64,000 bases of DNA from Balneolaceae bacterium (lineage in GTDB: Bacteria > Bacteroidota > Rhodothermia > Balneolales > Balneolaceae): assembly GCA_017795005.1 (NCBI GenBank), contig CP051242.1, positions 558,001 to 622,000 of the forward strand, in the 5' to 3' direction. Below are positions 25,812 through 34,831 of this stretch, piece by piece. Below the pieces are notes generated by a model. That model ran no database searches, was not told the DNA's origin, and was given only the letters and a program-made list of their open reading frames with translations. A program made the position numbers and the translations under genes. How positions within the stretch are numbered: the first letter of the stretch is position 1; each line of letters starts with the position of its first letter.

Positions 25812-27857
25812 ATGAGATCTATTGTACCTGCTTCGATTTTTTTATTAATCCTCACTTTTCTGATCAACCCACAAGTTCAGGCTCAGGATGCCCCGGAGTT
25901 CAGCGCCTTGGATGTGTTTGAATTACAATGGGCTCATAACCCTCAGATTTCACCGGATGGAGAGAGAGTAGTGTATAACCGTCGGGGTTTCAATAAAATG
26001 ACGGACCGCCGGACTTCTTCACTTTGGATCATCAACAGTGATGGTACAGGGCACCAAAAATTAACAAGCCGAACTGCCGGGGAAGGAAATGCAATTTGGT
26101 CACCGGACGGAAGCAGAATTGCATTCACAAGTTCAGAAGAAGGGCATGGTGGAGAAATCTTTATCTATTGGGTTGAAAGTGGAGTAACAGCAAGAATAAC
26201 ACAGTTGGATAGCAGTCCGGGTGGGATATCATGGTCGCCGGATGGACAATGGTTGGCATTTACGATGAAAATTGAGGAAAGTAATCCGGTACTTGTTAGG
26301 TCTCCAAAAAAACCAAAAGGAGCAAACTGGGCCCCAGCTCCACGAGTTACTACACGACTTAATTATGAGCAGGACGGAGCTGGATATATCTCTCCAGGTT
26401 TTAGACATATTTTTGTAACTCCGGCAGATGGAGGAACAGCCCTACAAATTACACACGGTGATTTCGATCATGGAAGCCCTGTTTGGTCCCCGGATGGAAA
26501 TACCATCTACTTTTCTGCAAACAGAAATGAAAATCATGATAAAGTAGAAGGCTTTAGAAATTCTGAAATCTATTCAGTAGATGTAACTGATAGAACTATT
26601 ACAGCACTTACCGATCGATTTGGACCGGATGGTGGTCCTGCTGTTTCTCCGGATGGTAAAACTATTGCTTATTTGGGATATGATGACAAAATCCAGACGT
26701 ACCAAATCCGACACATTTATTTAATGAATGCAGACGGTTCAAACAAAAGAATGATTGAAACTGGTTTGGATCGAAGTCCTTCTTCTCTGCACTGGAAATC
26801 AAACAGTCGTGGATTATACTTTCTGTATGATGATGAAGGAATCACCAAGCTGGCTGAAACGGACATGAGAGGAAATATGACTGTACATGCTGAACATATT
26901 GGAGGAACTTCTATTGGTCGTCCTTATGGAGGCGGATCTTATTCGGTTTCAAATAATGGTGTATTAGTAATGAATATAACTTCTCCGGAGCATCCGGCTG
27001 AACTTGCGGTTAAGAGAAATAATCGTGAGCCACAAATGATTACCTCATTAAATAGTGCGCTGTTAGGAAATCGAACGTTGGGAAAAGTAGAAGATTACCG
27101 ATATACCTCAACATTGGATGGAATTGATTTACAAGGATGGTTAATCTACCCACCGAATTACGATGCTGACCAAAGTTATCCACTACTGGTAGAAATCCAC
27201 GGCGGTCCGATTTCAAATTATGGTCCAAGGTTCACACCCGAACTTCAGCTTTTCGCAGCCGCAGGGTATGTGGTTTTTTATCCGAATATGAGAGGAAGTA
27301 CCAGTTATGGTGAAGAATTTGGAAACTTATTATATCATGATTATCCCGGTGGTGATTATCAGGATATTATGGATGGGGTAGATGGTTTAATTGAAAAAGG
27401 CATCACTTCAGAAAATAGTTTATATGTAACCGGAGGTAGTGCCGGAGGAATTATGACGGCTTGGATTATCGGTAAAAACAATCGTTTCGAATCTGCTGCA
27501 GTTATAAAACCGGTAATGAACTGGATCAGTAAAACTCTGGTAGCAGATAATTATTATGGATATGCGGAATATCGACTTCCGGGTCAACCCTGGGAAGAAT
27601 TTGAAACCTACTGGAAATACTCCCCGGTTTCATTAGTTGGAAATATTGAAACACCTACATTAGTTATGGTCGGAACAGAAGATTTAAGAACCCCACTTTC
27701 TGAAGCCAAACAACTATATGGGGCATTAAAAATCAGAGAAATCGAAACCGCATTAGTAGAGATACCAGGATCAAGCCATAATATTGCAAACCGACCCAGC
27801 CAGTTAATTACAAAAGTAGATCATATTCTGGCGTGGTTCGAAAAATCCCGAAACTAA
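25812..27857 (+). CDS. S9-family (prolyl oligopeptidase-like) serine peptidase, exported
   Basis: 681 residues with a signal peptide (cut near V-Q-A-Q-D). Residues about 35-400 are TolB/PD40-type propeller repeats (S-P-D-G-E-R-V, S-P-D-G-S-R-I, S-P-D-G-Q-W-L, S-P-D-G-K-T-I). The C-terminal alpha/beta hydrolase has the nucleophile in G-G-S-A-G-G near 543, an Asp in G-T-E-D-L-R-T-P near 624 and the His in S-S-H-N near 656. It probably cleaves short peptides in the periplasm, acting as dipeptidyl- or acylaminoacyl-peptidase. The Dabb lipoprotein follows 13 nt later. Confidence 0.92.
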   Translation: MRSIVPASIFLLILTFLINPQVQAQDAPEFSALDVFELQWAHNPQISPDGERVVYNRRGFNKMTDRRTSSLWIINSDGTGHQKLTSRTAGEGNAIWSPDGSRIAFTSSEEGHGGEIFIYWVESGVTARITQLDSSPGGISWSPDGQWLAFTMKIEESNPVLVRSPKKPKGANWAPAPRVTTRLNYEQDGAGYISPGFRHIFVTPADGGTALQITHGDFDHGSPVWSPDGNTIYFSANRNENHDKVEGFRNSEIYSVDVTDRTITALTDRFGPDGGPAVSPDGKTIAYLGYDDKIQTYQIRHIYLMNADGSNKRMIETGLDRSPSSLHWKSNSRGLYFLYDDEGITKLAETDMRGNMTVHAEHIGGTSIGRPYGGGSYSVSNNGVLVMNITSPEHPAELAVKRNNREPQMITSLNSALLGNRTLGKVEDYRYTSTLDGIDLQGWLIYPPNYDADQSYPLLVEIHGGPISNYGPRFTPELQLFAAAGYVVFYPNMRGSTSYGEEFGNLLYHDYPGGDYQDIMDGVDGLIEKGITSENSLYVTGGSAGGIMTAWIIGKNNRFESAAVIKPVMNWISKTLVADNYYGYAEYRLPGQPWEEFETYWKYSPVSLVGNIETPTLVMVGTEDLRTPLSEAKQLYGALKIREIETALVEIPGSSHNIANRPSQLITKVDHILAWFEKSRN

Positions 27858-27870
27858 AAAGGTGCTCAAA

Positions 27871-28284
27871 ATGAAGCTTAAATTATTATCCATACTTTCC
27901 ATTATCATTTTTTTTGCAGCATGTCAGAATGCTCCTCAGGAAACAAAAGAACCTGTTGCCATGGAAAACAGATCAGGTCAAATTGTGCATCATGTATTTT
28001 TTTGGTTGAACAACCCGGATTCAGAATCAGATAAACAAGAATTGATCGAAGGATTAAATTCTCTAAGAGAAATTGAGGAAGTAAAAAAGCTGTGGATTGG
28101 AACACCTGCATCAACCCTCGAGCGGGAAGTGGTGGATAATAGTTTTCAGGTGTCGGAACTAATGATTTTCGAAAATGTGGAAGCTCAGGATGCTTATCAG
28201 GCTCACCCAGTCCATGAAGCCTTCGTAGAAAATTATAGCCATTTGTGGGAGAGAGTGGTCGTCTACGATATGATTGTAGATTGA
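27871..28284 (+). CDS. Dabb (stress-responsive A/B barrel) lipoprotein
   Basis: 137 residues from the ATG at 27871, preceded by AAAAAGGTG; a GTG at 27862 is open but lies on this ribosome-binding stretch. The lipobox is F-A-A-C near residue 18. The domain begins with I-V-H-H-V-F-F-W-L and has L-R-E-I-E-E-V and a late V-H-E-A-F-V-E, typical of Dabb ferredoxin-like barrels. These are mostly cytoplasmic in other bacteria; here the protein is secreted and anchored. Function unknown. Confidence 0.82.
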   Translation: MKLKLLSILSIIIFFAACQNAPQETKEPVAMENRSGQIVHHVFFWLNNPDSESDKQELIEGLNSLREIEEVKKLWIGTPASTLEREVVDNSFQVSELMIFENVEAQDAYQAHPVHEAFVENYSHLWERVVVYDMIVD

Positions 28285-28413
28285 AGAGTGAGAATTTATC
28301 GATTGTACGAGCGCTACTTTTTAAACTACAAACAGGCGCTTTATTCTTTGATTCAGAAATAATAAACTAGGCATAGGTTCATTATTCAGTTATCCGTTCT
28401 AAAAAATTGATAT

Positions 28414-31074
28414 ATGAAAAGTTCTATCTGGAAGATATCAGGTGTTGTGGTGCTTTTATTACTAGGCGGGATCTATTTCTCAGCTGATATATCTGAAAAT
28501 AAAAGTCAAACAACACTGAGCCGGGATGCTATTCAGGATGGATTATATACCGGCGCTAAAAACTCGTTAAGTTATATAAGTCGGGCGAGAGCATATCCTG
28601 ATAATGAAATACCAGCAGAAGGTATTGCAACTGGTTTCGAAGAAATGAAAGCCGATCAGTTTTTCCAGAAACAAAAAGGGAATGCTACTCCCGTTTGGGA
28701 TACGATGGGTCCGATTAACATTGGGGGCAGAACACTTGCTTTAGCCATTCATCCCGATAACCCGGATACCATGTTTGCAGGCTCTGCAAGTGGTGGATTA
28801 TGGAAAACTACAAGTGCCGGCGTTGGATTGAATGCATGGGAATATGTGAGGACAGGGTTTCCGGTATTGGGTGTAGCTGCAATAGTAATGAATCCGAACA
28901 ATCCGGATGAAATGTATATTGGTACTGGAGAGTCTTATGGTTCATCTACATTAATGCCAGGAGTTGGCCCCATACGTACTACCAGAGGGAGTTATGGAAT
29001 CGGAATTCTGAAAACAGATGACGGCGGTACTACCTGGGAAAAAAGCCTGGATTGGACTACCGATCAAAGGAGAGCTGTTCAAAAGCTGGCTATAAATCCC
29101 CAAAATCCAAATACTATCTGGGCAGCGACAACCGAAGGTACTTATCGCACTTATGATTCAGGAGATTCATGGGAATTAGTCCACGATGTAAAAATGGCGA
29201 CAGATATTGCCATCAATCCTACCGATACAAACAAAGTTGTTATTACTAATGGTGGAATGGGAAGTTTGGGGCATGGTGTATATATCACAGAAAATGGTGG
29301 ATCGAATTTTGAAAAAGTAAATCTTACGGCTGCTGGTGGTCCTTCTCAGTTTTTTGGTAAGCCAGTCTTGGATATTTCTGAAAGTAATCCCGACATCATT
29401 ATGGTTAGCATCGGGAATTCGGATGGGACGATTGGAGCTAACAGTGAATTCAACAGAACATGGTTAATGCGAACTGAAGATGGCGGCGAAACCTGGAATA
29501 CAGAATATTCAGGAACCAGTTTTTATGCAGTATTTCAAGGCTGGTATTCTCATGCAGTAGCTATTCACCCCGAAAATCCTGATTTGGTATGGGCTACAGG
29601 TCAGCCTATGATTATTTATAAATCTACAAATGGTGGAAGTAATTTGGATACTCTTGAAACTAGTCCTGCGGTTCCACCCGGACCAGGTGATCCGGATGAT
29701 ATATATCCATTTTTGAGTAACTGGGCTGATCATCATGATATTATTTTTCATCCGAAAGACAGAAACATCATGTATTTCATAAATGATGGAGGAATTTTCA
29801 GAAGTACAGATGGTGGCTTGACACTCGAAAATTGTAATTCGGGATATCAAACCGTTCAGTTCTATAATGGTGTTTCTAATTCAGATTCGAATGGGTCCTT
29901 ATTTCTTGGAGGACTTCAGGATAATAACAGTATCATTTACGAAGGAAGTTTAAACTGGAGACGCGGCTGGGCAGGTGATGGTGCATGGACTGCGCTTAAT
30001 CAGGAGAATAATAACATCGCATATATGTCTGCTCAATTTGCACAGGCAGTGAAGAGTAACAGTCTTTTTACAAACCCACCTTTGGGAGATACCTGGGCCC
30101 GACCTAATTTTGATGACTTTCCTACGAATACAGCAAATTTCATTGCTCCCTTTGTACTTAGCCCGGTTGACAATGCAACGATGTATATAGGTGGTGAAAA
30201 AATATTTAAATCTTTGGATGGTGGTGACAGCTGGTCTTTCACAAATTCAGGGTTAATGCTGGATGGAAATGCGATGTCTGTGTTGGCGGCGTCTCATCAA
30301 AGTGTGGATGTGGTATATGCTGCTTCGAGTCCTAAAGTTACCAGATCAAATATATACCGAACCATAAATGGAGGAGATACCTGGATTAATATTACCGAAA
30401 CACTTCCTGATCGTTTTCCAACCGATATTTCTGTTGATCCAAACAACGATGAAATTGTCTACATAACTTTTGCAGGCTTTGGTGAGTCACAGGTTTTTAA
30501 GTCTATTGATGGAGGGCTTAACTGGCAGGATATAAGTTCCGGGTTACCGGATATTCCAACATGGTCAGTTGCAATTGATCCCGAATTTCCGAATCATATT
30601 TTCGTAGGCAATGAACTTGGAGTGTATCAATCTTTGGACGGAGGAAGCACCTGGGAGAATATTAATGGCAATTTACCTGATGCAGTTTTTGCAATGGATT
30701 TAATCGTTTCCCGTTCAAACCGAAAGCTTCGGGTGGCCACTCATGGAAATGGAGCTTATGAAATGGATTTACCTCAGGGTTCGAATAACGAGCCAGGTGA
30801 CGGTATTCCAAAAATCATAAACCTGGGTAATAATTATCCAAATCCATTTAACCCATCTACAATTATTCCTTATGAGCTTTCTCAACAGTCTTTAGTAACT
30901 CTTGAAGTATATGACATCAATGGCAGATTAATACAAACGCTGGTAAACCGGGTTCAGGGAGTTGGAAAGTTCTATGTTCCTTTTGAAGCAGAAGGACTGC
31001 CAAGTGGAACGTACTTTTATCAGTTGAAAGTTGGGGATGAAGTATCTGTAAAGAAAATGTTGTTGATTAAGTAG
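28414..31074 (+). CDS. secreted BNR/sortilin-like beta-propeller protein with sorting domain
   Basis: 886 residues. An N-terminal hydrophobic segment (about 7-22) directs export. The body carries repeated Asp-box motifs (D-D-G-G-T-T-W, E-D-G-G-E-T-W, L-D-G-G-D-S-W, N-G-G-D-T-W, D-G-G-S-T-W), as in sortilin/VPS10-type and BNR hydrolase-like propellers. Residues about 805-886 are a type IX-secretion-like C-terminal domain (N-Y-P-N-P-F-N-P-S-T, then V-Y-D-I-N-G-R-L, P-S-G-T-Y-F-Y). It is likely surface-displayed or released. No catalytic residues can be assigned. Confidence 0.88.
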   Translation: MKSSIWKISGVVVLLLLGGIYFSADISENKSQTTLSRDAIQDGLYTGAKNSLSYISRARAYPDNEIPAEGIATGFEEMKADQFFQKQKGNATPVWDTMGPINIGGRTLALAIHPDNPDTMFAGSASGGLWKTTSAGVGLNAWEYVRTGFPVLGVAAIVMNPNNPDEMYIGTGESYGSSTLMPGVGPIRTTRGSYGIGILKTDDGGTTWEKSLDWTTDQRRAVQKLAINPQNPNTIWAATTEGTYRTYDSGDSWELVHDVKMATDIAINPTDTNKVVITNGGMGSLGHGVYITENGGSNFEKVNLTAAGGPSQFFGKPVLDISESNPDIIMVSIGNSDGTIGANSEFNRTWLMRTEDGGETWNTEYSGTSFYAVFQGWYSHAVAIHPENPDLVWATGQPMIIYKSTNGGSNLDTLETSPAVPPGPGDPDDIYPFLSNWADHHDIIFHPKDRNIMYFINDGGIFRSTDGGLTLENCNSGYQTVQFYNGVSNSDSNGSLFLGGLQDNNSIIYEGSLNWRRGWAGDGAWTALNQENNNIAYMSAQFAQAVKSNSLFTNPPLGDTWARPNFDDFPTNTANFIAPFVLSPVDNATMYIGGEKIFKSLDGGDSWSFTNSGLMLDGNAMSVLAASHQSVDVVYAASSPKVTRSNIYRTINGGDTWINITETLPDRFPTDISVDPNNDEIVYITFAGFGESQVFKSIDGGLNWQDISSGLPDIPTWSVAIDPEFPNHIFVGNELGVYQSLDGGSTWENINGNLPDAVFAMDLIVSRSNRKLRVATHGNGAYEMDLPQGSNNEPGDGIPKIINLGNNYPNPFNPSTIIPYELSQQSLVTLEVYDINGRLIQTLVNRVQGVGKFYVPFEAEGLPSGTYFYQLKVGDEVSVKKMLLIK

Positions 31075-31125
31075 TTCTCTACTTGGGAAGATTTATTTAA
31101 TGTTCACTATTAAAACCCAATGAAT

Positions 31126-33765
31126 TTAATCATTAGAGAGGGTGTCTGCAGGATTTGTAAATCCAGCTTTTATAGTTTGAAAACTGATAGTAGTAAGTGA
31201 TATAAACAGTACAATAAGTGTAGCTAGAATGAAATGAATCGGACCAATTGAAATATGATAGGCAAAATTCGCTAACCATTCACTCATTGCATACCAGGCT
31301 ATCGGGGAAGCAATAAGTACTCCAATCGTAACTAACTTCACAAAGTCTTTGGCGAATAAACCAGATATCTGGATAACGGAGGCTCCCAATACTTTTCTTA
31401 TTCCAACCTCTTTCATTCTACTTGAAACAGTAAGCGTTACTAGCCCGAATAGCCCAAGGCAAGCTATGAAAACGGCAAATAGCGAAGAGTAATTAACAAT
31501 GGTTGCCCAACGCTCATCATTAGCATATTCCTGGTACATATCTTCATCTAAAAAGCGATAATTCAGAGGGATTTCAGGCACAAATGTGTTCCAAGTATTT
31601 TTAACCATCGCGATGGTTTCCTGTATGTTTTCGGGGCGAATTCTGATTAATAAATTGCCGTGACCCCATGCAGGATTCATTGTTAGAAATGCCGGATCCA
31701 TTTCATCATAAAGGGCTTGAAAGTAGTGGTCTTTCACTACTCCTATTATAATTGCTCCACCATGAGCATCTTCACCGGGAGTGAGAGCGGGGACTTGTTC
31801 ACCAATAGGATTGATCAATCCAAATGCCCTAGCAAAAGTCTCGGTAATTATAACCGATTCTGTAGTGTCTGTCGCTAAATCAGTGTTGAAATTCCGACCT
31901 GCCACCAACTCCATTTCCATAAAGTCGATGTAGTTACTTTCTACCGTAAATACATTGATACTTATAGTCTCTCCTTCATGCTCAACACCATATCCGTATG
32001 ATCCCGTAAAACCAACGGCCACCCCTGTTGCTGTGATATCAACGATGTCGGCATGTTCTCCAATTGCAGTTCGAAAATCGTCAGCAATTTCCAATCCATT
32101 CAATCTGTTTAGAGGGATGTAGATTACATGTTCTGTATTGTACCCGAGATCCTGAGAGTGAATAAATTGTAATTGATTTTTCATCACTAGGGTACTGATG
32201 ATCAACATTACAGACAGCGCGAACTGTAATGCCACCAGCGACTTGGTGAAGAAATTTGATCCACTCAACTTTAAAGTTCCTTTTAAAGTAGTAACAGGCT
32301 TAAAACCGGAAAGAATAACGGCGGGATAACTTCCCGCAACAAAACCGGTAAGTACGACAAACGCAAACAAAGCACCCAAGGTTGTCCCGTTTTCCAGATA
32401 ATTGAATGTTAAAGACTTTCCACTTAGGGTATTAAAAATCGGAAGAAAAGCCTCAGCCATTAGAATTCCCAAAATCAAGGAGATTCCACAAATTAAAAAG
32501 GCCTCTCCCCAGAATTGAAACATTAACTGATGACGGAAAGCACCCACCACTTTTCTCATCCCAACTTCTTTTGAACGTCTGGATGATCGACCAATGGAAA
32601 GAGTCATAAAGTTGATACAGGCAATTAACAGAATAGCAATCGCAATACCTGAAAGGATGTAAGAGTACTTCGGATCACTTACTGAATTCAGATGAATATC
32701 CGGAAGCGGGTTAAGGTGATAGGTACTGGCTAACTGTCCCTTAGGAATTTGATATCGTTCCCGTAATGTCACATTATAACCACCTACATATTTCTCTCTT
32801 AAATTGGCCAAAGGCTGTTTAAGCTGAGTGGCATCAACTTGGTCGTCAAGCATGATAAATGTTCTGTACAAATTCATATTCCACCGGTCTAGGTAAGGCG
32901 GTTGATACCTGGCATCACCTTGTACTGGAATCAGGATTTTGAATTTTACTGTAGAATTATCAGGAATTTTTCCTATCACACCCGTAACCAGATAATCCTC
33001 AAAATCTTCTTCCTTTCTAATCTTTAGCGTCTCACCAATCGCATTTGTTTTCCCAAAATATTTAAGGGCAATTTCCTCTGTAATTACAACAGAATTGATA
33101 TTGATTAAGGCGCTTTCGGGATCACCATATATAATAGGAAAGCTGAACATTTTGAGAATACCTGCGTCGGCATAATGCACGAGTTCTCGAATGGGCTCAT
33201 TATCAACCTTTAAATAATGGGTACGCTGAAATATCCGAGTGTATGCTTCTACTCCGGGTATTTCTTGTTTAAGAGTAGGTGCCAAAGGTATAGGGCCGTT
33301 TGCACCGTCATACCTTACTGAACCATCCGTATCGAAATACCGCTGTTCAACCCTAAATATTCGATCACTATTTTCATGGAAACGATCATAAGTAAGTTCA
33401 TCCTGCACATATAAAAATATAAGAGCACAGAAGGCAAGACCAATTGCCAGTCCAAATACATTTATAAAGGAATATATCTTTTGCTTTTTAAGTGACCGAA
33501 GCGTCACTTTCATATAATTTTTAAACATGGAATAGGTATTTAGGTTTGTGAATTCGAATTCTTGGAACCAGCTTCTGCGACTCCAGATGCTAAGCACATC
33601 TTTCCAATATTGTCGACGTGCATAGCTAATACCGTGATTTGCGTGTCGGATTTGAAAAAGCTCATTAAGGTCACTTTCGACTTCTTCTTTAAATTTCCAG
33701 GCTACACTTACAGAGAGCAACCACTTAGCCAGTTTAGGAGGAGTAGGATTATTTTGATCAGCCAT
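31126..33765 (-). CDS. FtsX/MacB-type ABC transporter permease with N-terminal prefix domain
   Basis: 879 residues. Residues about 1-75 form a soluble prefix (P-P-K-L-A-K-W-L-L-S, W-K-D-V-L-S) found on permeases paired with PadR regulators. A helix follows (I-N-V-F-G-L-A-I-G-L-A-F-C), then a periplasmic MacB_PCD domain, a three-helix FtsX block (about 380-500), a second extracytoplasmic domain and a second FtsX block (about 760-870) with S-S-R-M-K-E-V-G-I-R-K-V-L-G-A. It is probably an export or mechanotransmission permease. No ATPase gene is near. It starts 3 nt after the PadR gene. Confidence 0.9.
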   Translation of the reverse strand: MADQNNPTPPKLAKWLLSVSVAWKFKEEVESDLNELFQIRHANHGISYARRQYWKDVLSIWSRRSWFQEFEFTNLNTYSMFKNYMKVTLRSLKKQKIYSFINVFGLAIGLAFCALIFLYVQDELTYDRFHENSDRIFRVEQRYFDTDGSVRYDGANGPIPLAPTLKQEIPGVEAYTRIFQRTHYLKVDNEPIRELVHYADAGILKMFSFPIIYGDPESALININSVVITEEIALKYFGKTNAIGETLKIRKEEDFEDYLVTGVIGKIPDNSTVKFKILIPVQGDARYQPPYLDRWNMNLYRTFIMLDDQVDATQLKQPLANLREKYVGGYNVTLRERYQIPKGQLASTYHLNPLPDIHLNSVSDPKYSYILSGIAIAILLIACINFMTLSIGRSSRRSKEVGMRKVVGAFRHQLMFQFWGEAFLICGISLILGILMAEAFLPIFNTLSGKSLTFNYLENGTTLGALFAFVVLTGFVAGSYPAVILSGFKPVTTLKGTLKLSGSNFFTKSLVALQFALSVMLIISTLVMKNQLQFIHSQDLGYNTEHVIYIPLNRLNGLEIADDFRTAIGEHADIVDITATGVAVGFTGSYGYGVEHEGETISINVFTVESNYIDFMEMELVAGRNFNTDLATDTTESVIITETFARAFGLINPIGEQVPALTPGEDAHGGAIIIGVVKDHYFQALYDEMDPAFLTMNPAWGHGNLLIRIRPENIQETIAMVKNTWNTFVPEIPLNYRFLDEDMYQEYANDERWATIVNYSSLFAVFIACLGLFGLVTLTVSSRMKEVGIRKVLGASVIQISGLFAKDFVKLVTIGVLIASPIAWYAMSEWLANFAYHISIGPIHFILATLIVLFISLTTISFQTIKAGFTNPADTLSND

Positions 33766-33768
33766 AAT

Positions 33769-34098
33769 TTAACCCCATGCCGGGCTCCAATTGAATAACT
33801 TCCAAAGCTGTTCACGGACAGATTTGACTTCTCTTAAAGCAGTTTCTCCTTCATAGGTAACCTGATAGATGCGCTTACTTTTACCACCTCGTTCGGTGGT
33901 TGGCTCACTCATTGATGATGATAAGAATCCTTTTTTAGTGAGCCTTTCAAGAGAGGTGTACAATGCACCCATGCTTATTGATCTGTTTGTATGACTTTCA
34001 AGTAATTGTTGAATTGAAACTGTATACGCTTCTTCATCCAGCCCACCGATTGCCAGTAGCACAAGTTCTTCAAATTCGCCTAGTTTGTGTTTTGTCAT
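33769..34098 (-). CDS. PadR-family transcriptional regulator
   Basis: 109 residues, the size of a short PadR winged-helix protein. The fold is visible in G-E-F-E-E-L-V-L-L-A-I, S-M-G-A-L-Y-T-S-L-E-R-L and R-I-Y-Q-V-T-Y-E-G. PadR proteins usually repress neighbouring efflux genes and respond to small ligands. The permease follows immediately in the same operon, so this is very likely its regulator (inference). Confidence 0.9.
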   Translation of the reverse strand: MTKHKLGEFEELVLLAIGGLDEEAYTVSIQQLLESHTNRSISMGALYTSLERLTKKGFLSSSMSEPTTERGGKSKRIYQVTYEGETALREVKSVREQLWKLFNWSPAWG

Positions 34099-34182
34099 GT
34101 CAAAGGAATTTCAATTTCTTTCTAATTGTAGGTAAAATAGACGTACAGTTAAGAAAAATAGTTTCAGGTAACGGAATATTTT

Positions 34183-34683
34183 CTAAAAAGCAGCTTTAAA
34201 AAACGAAAAGGCGATCATAGCTGCGATAGTAACTTTAATCATTGTACCGGTTAGAAATCCTATAAAAGAACCCCATGCTGATTTAAGTGCTGTGTTTACA
34301 TCTTGTTTGTAAATTAATTCTCCGATAAAAGCACCGATTAATGTGCCCAGGAAAAAACCGAGAGGTGGAAAGAAAAGCATCCCCAGTATCATACCAATGG
34401 TACTACCGGTAACCCCGTAAACAGAGCCCCCATATTTTTTTGTGGTATAAGCCGGAATTAAGTTTTCCAACAATAGAACTAAGACAATTACAATTCCCCA
34501 GGTAACCAGAAAGAAGGTGGAGAACTGAGCAACGCCACTAAGTTGAAGAATCCAAAGAGCGGCATAACTGAATGGAAGTCCGGGAATAATAGGAAGAAAA
34601 GCTCCCGCCAATCCAACCAGAATACAAACAACGCCAAGTGCAATCCAAAGTAGTTCCATAAAAATAGTGATTAAAGTACTCAT
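34183..34683 (-). CDS. DUF456 membrane protein
   Basis: 166 residues, strongly hydrophobic with about five helices. The signature of DUF456 is clear: G-L-A-G-A-F-L-P-I-I-P-G-L-P near the N-terminus, and glycine-rich G-S-T-I-G-M-I-L-G and P-L-G-F-F-L-G-T-L-I-G-A-F-I-G-E. The function of the family is unknown. It is divergent from the peptide transporter gene. Confidence 0.88.
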   Translation of the reverse strand: MSTLITIFMELLWIALGVVCILVGLAGAFLPIIPGLPFSYAALWILQLSGVAQFSTFFLVTWGIVIVLVLLLENLIPAYTTKKYGGSVYGVTGSTIGMILGMLFFPPLGFFLGTLIGAFIGELIYKQDVNTALKSAWGSFIGFLTGTMIKVTIAAMIAFSFFKAAF

Positions 34684-34732
34684 GGTCTCACGTATTGATA
34701 GAGCTGATGTTACATGAAAACTTGATTAGTTT

Positions 34733-34746
34733 AAAAAGCGCTTTTT
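34733..34746. promoter_or_regulatory. 14-bp perfect palindrome, candidate operator
   Basis: AAAAAGCGCTTTTT is centred on GCGC, in the divergent space between DUF456 and the POT transporter. The core AAAGCGCTTT is the form favoured by LacI-family regulators. No such regulator is in the window, so this is a candidate only. Confidence 0.35.
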
Positions 34747-34831
34747 TGTAAACAAGCTTGCGGTCGGTTTAGGGTTTAGGTATCATCAACGCACTTTTTA
34801 TAATTTTCTAATCCAAACAAAATTAGTATTT

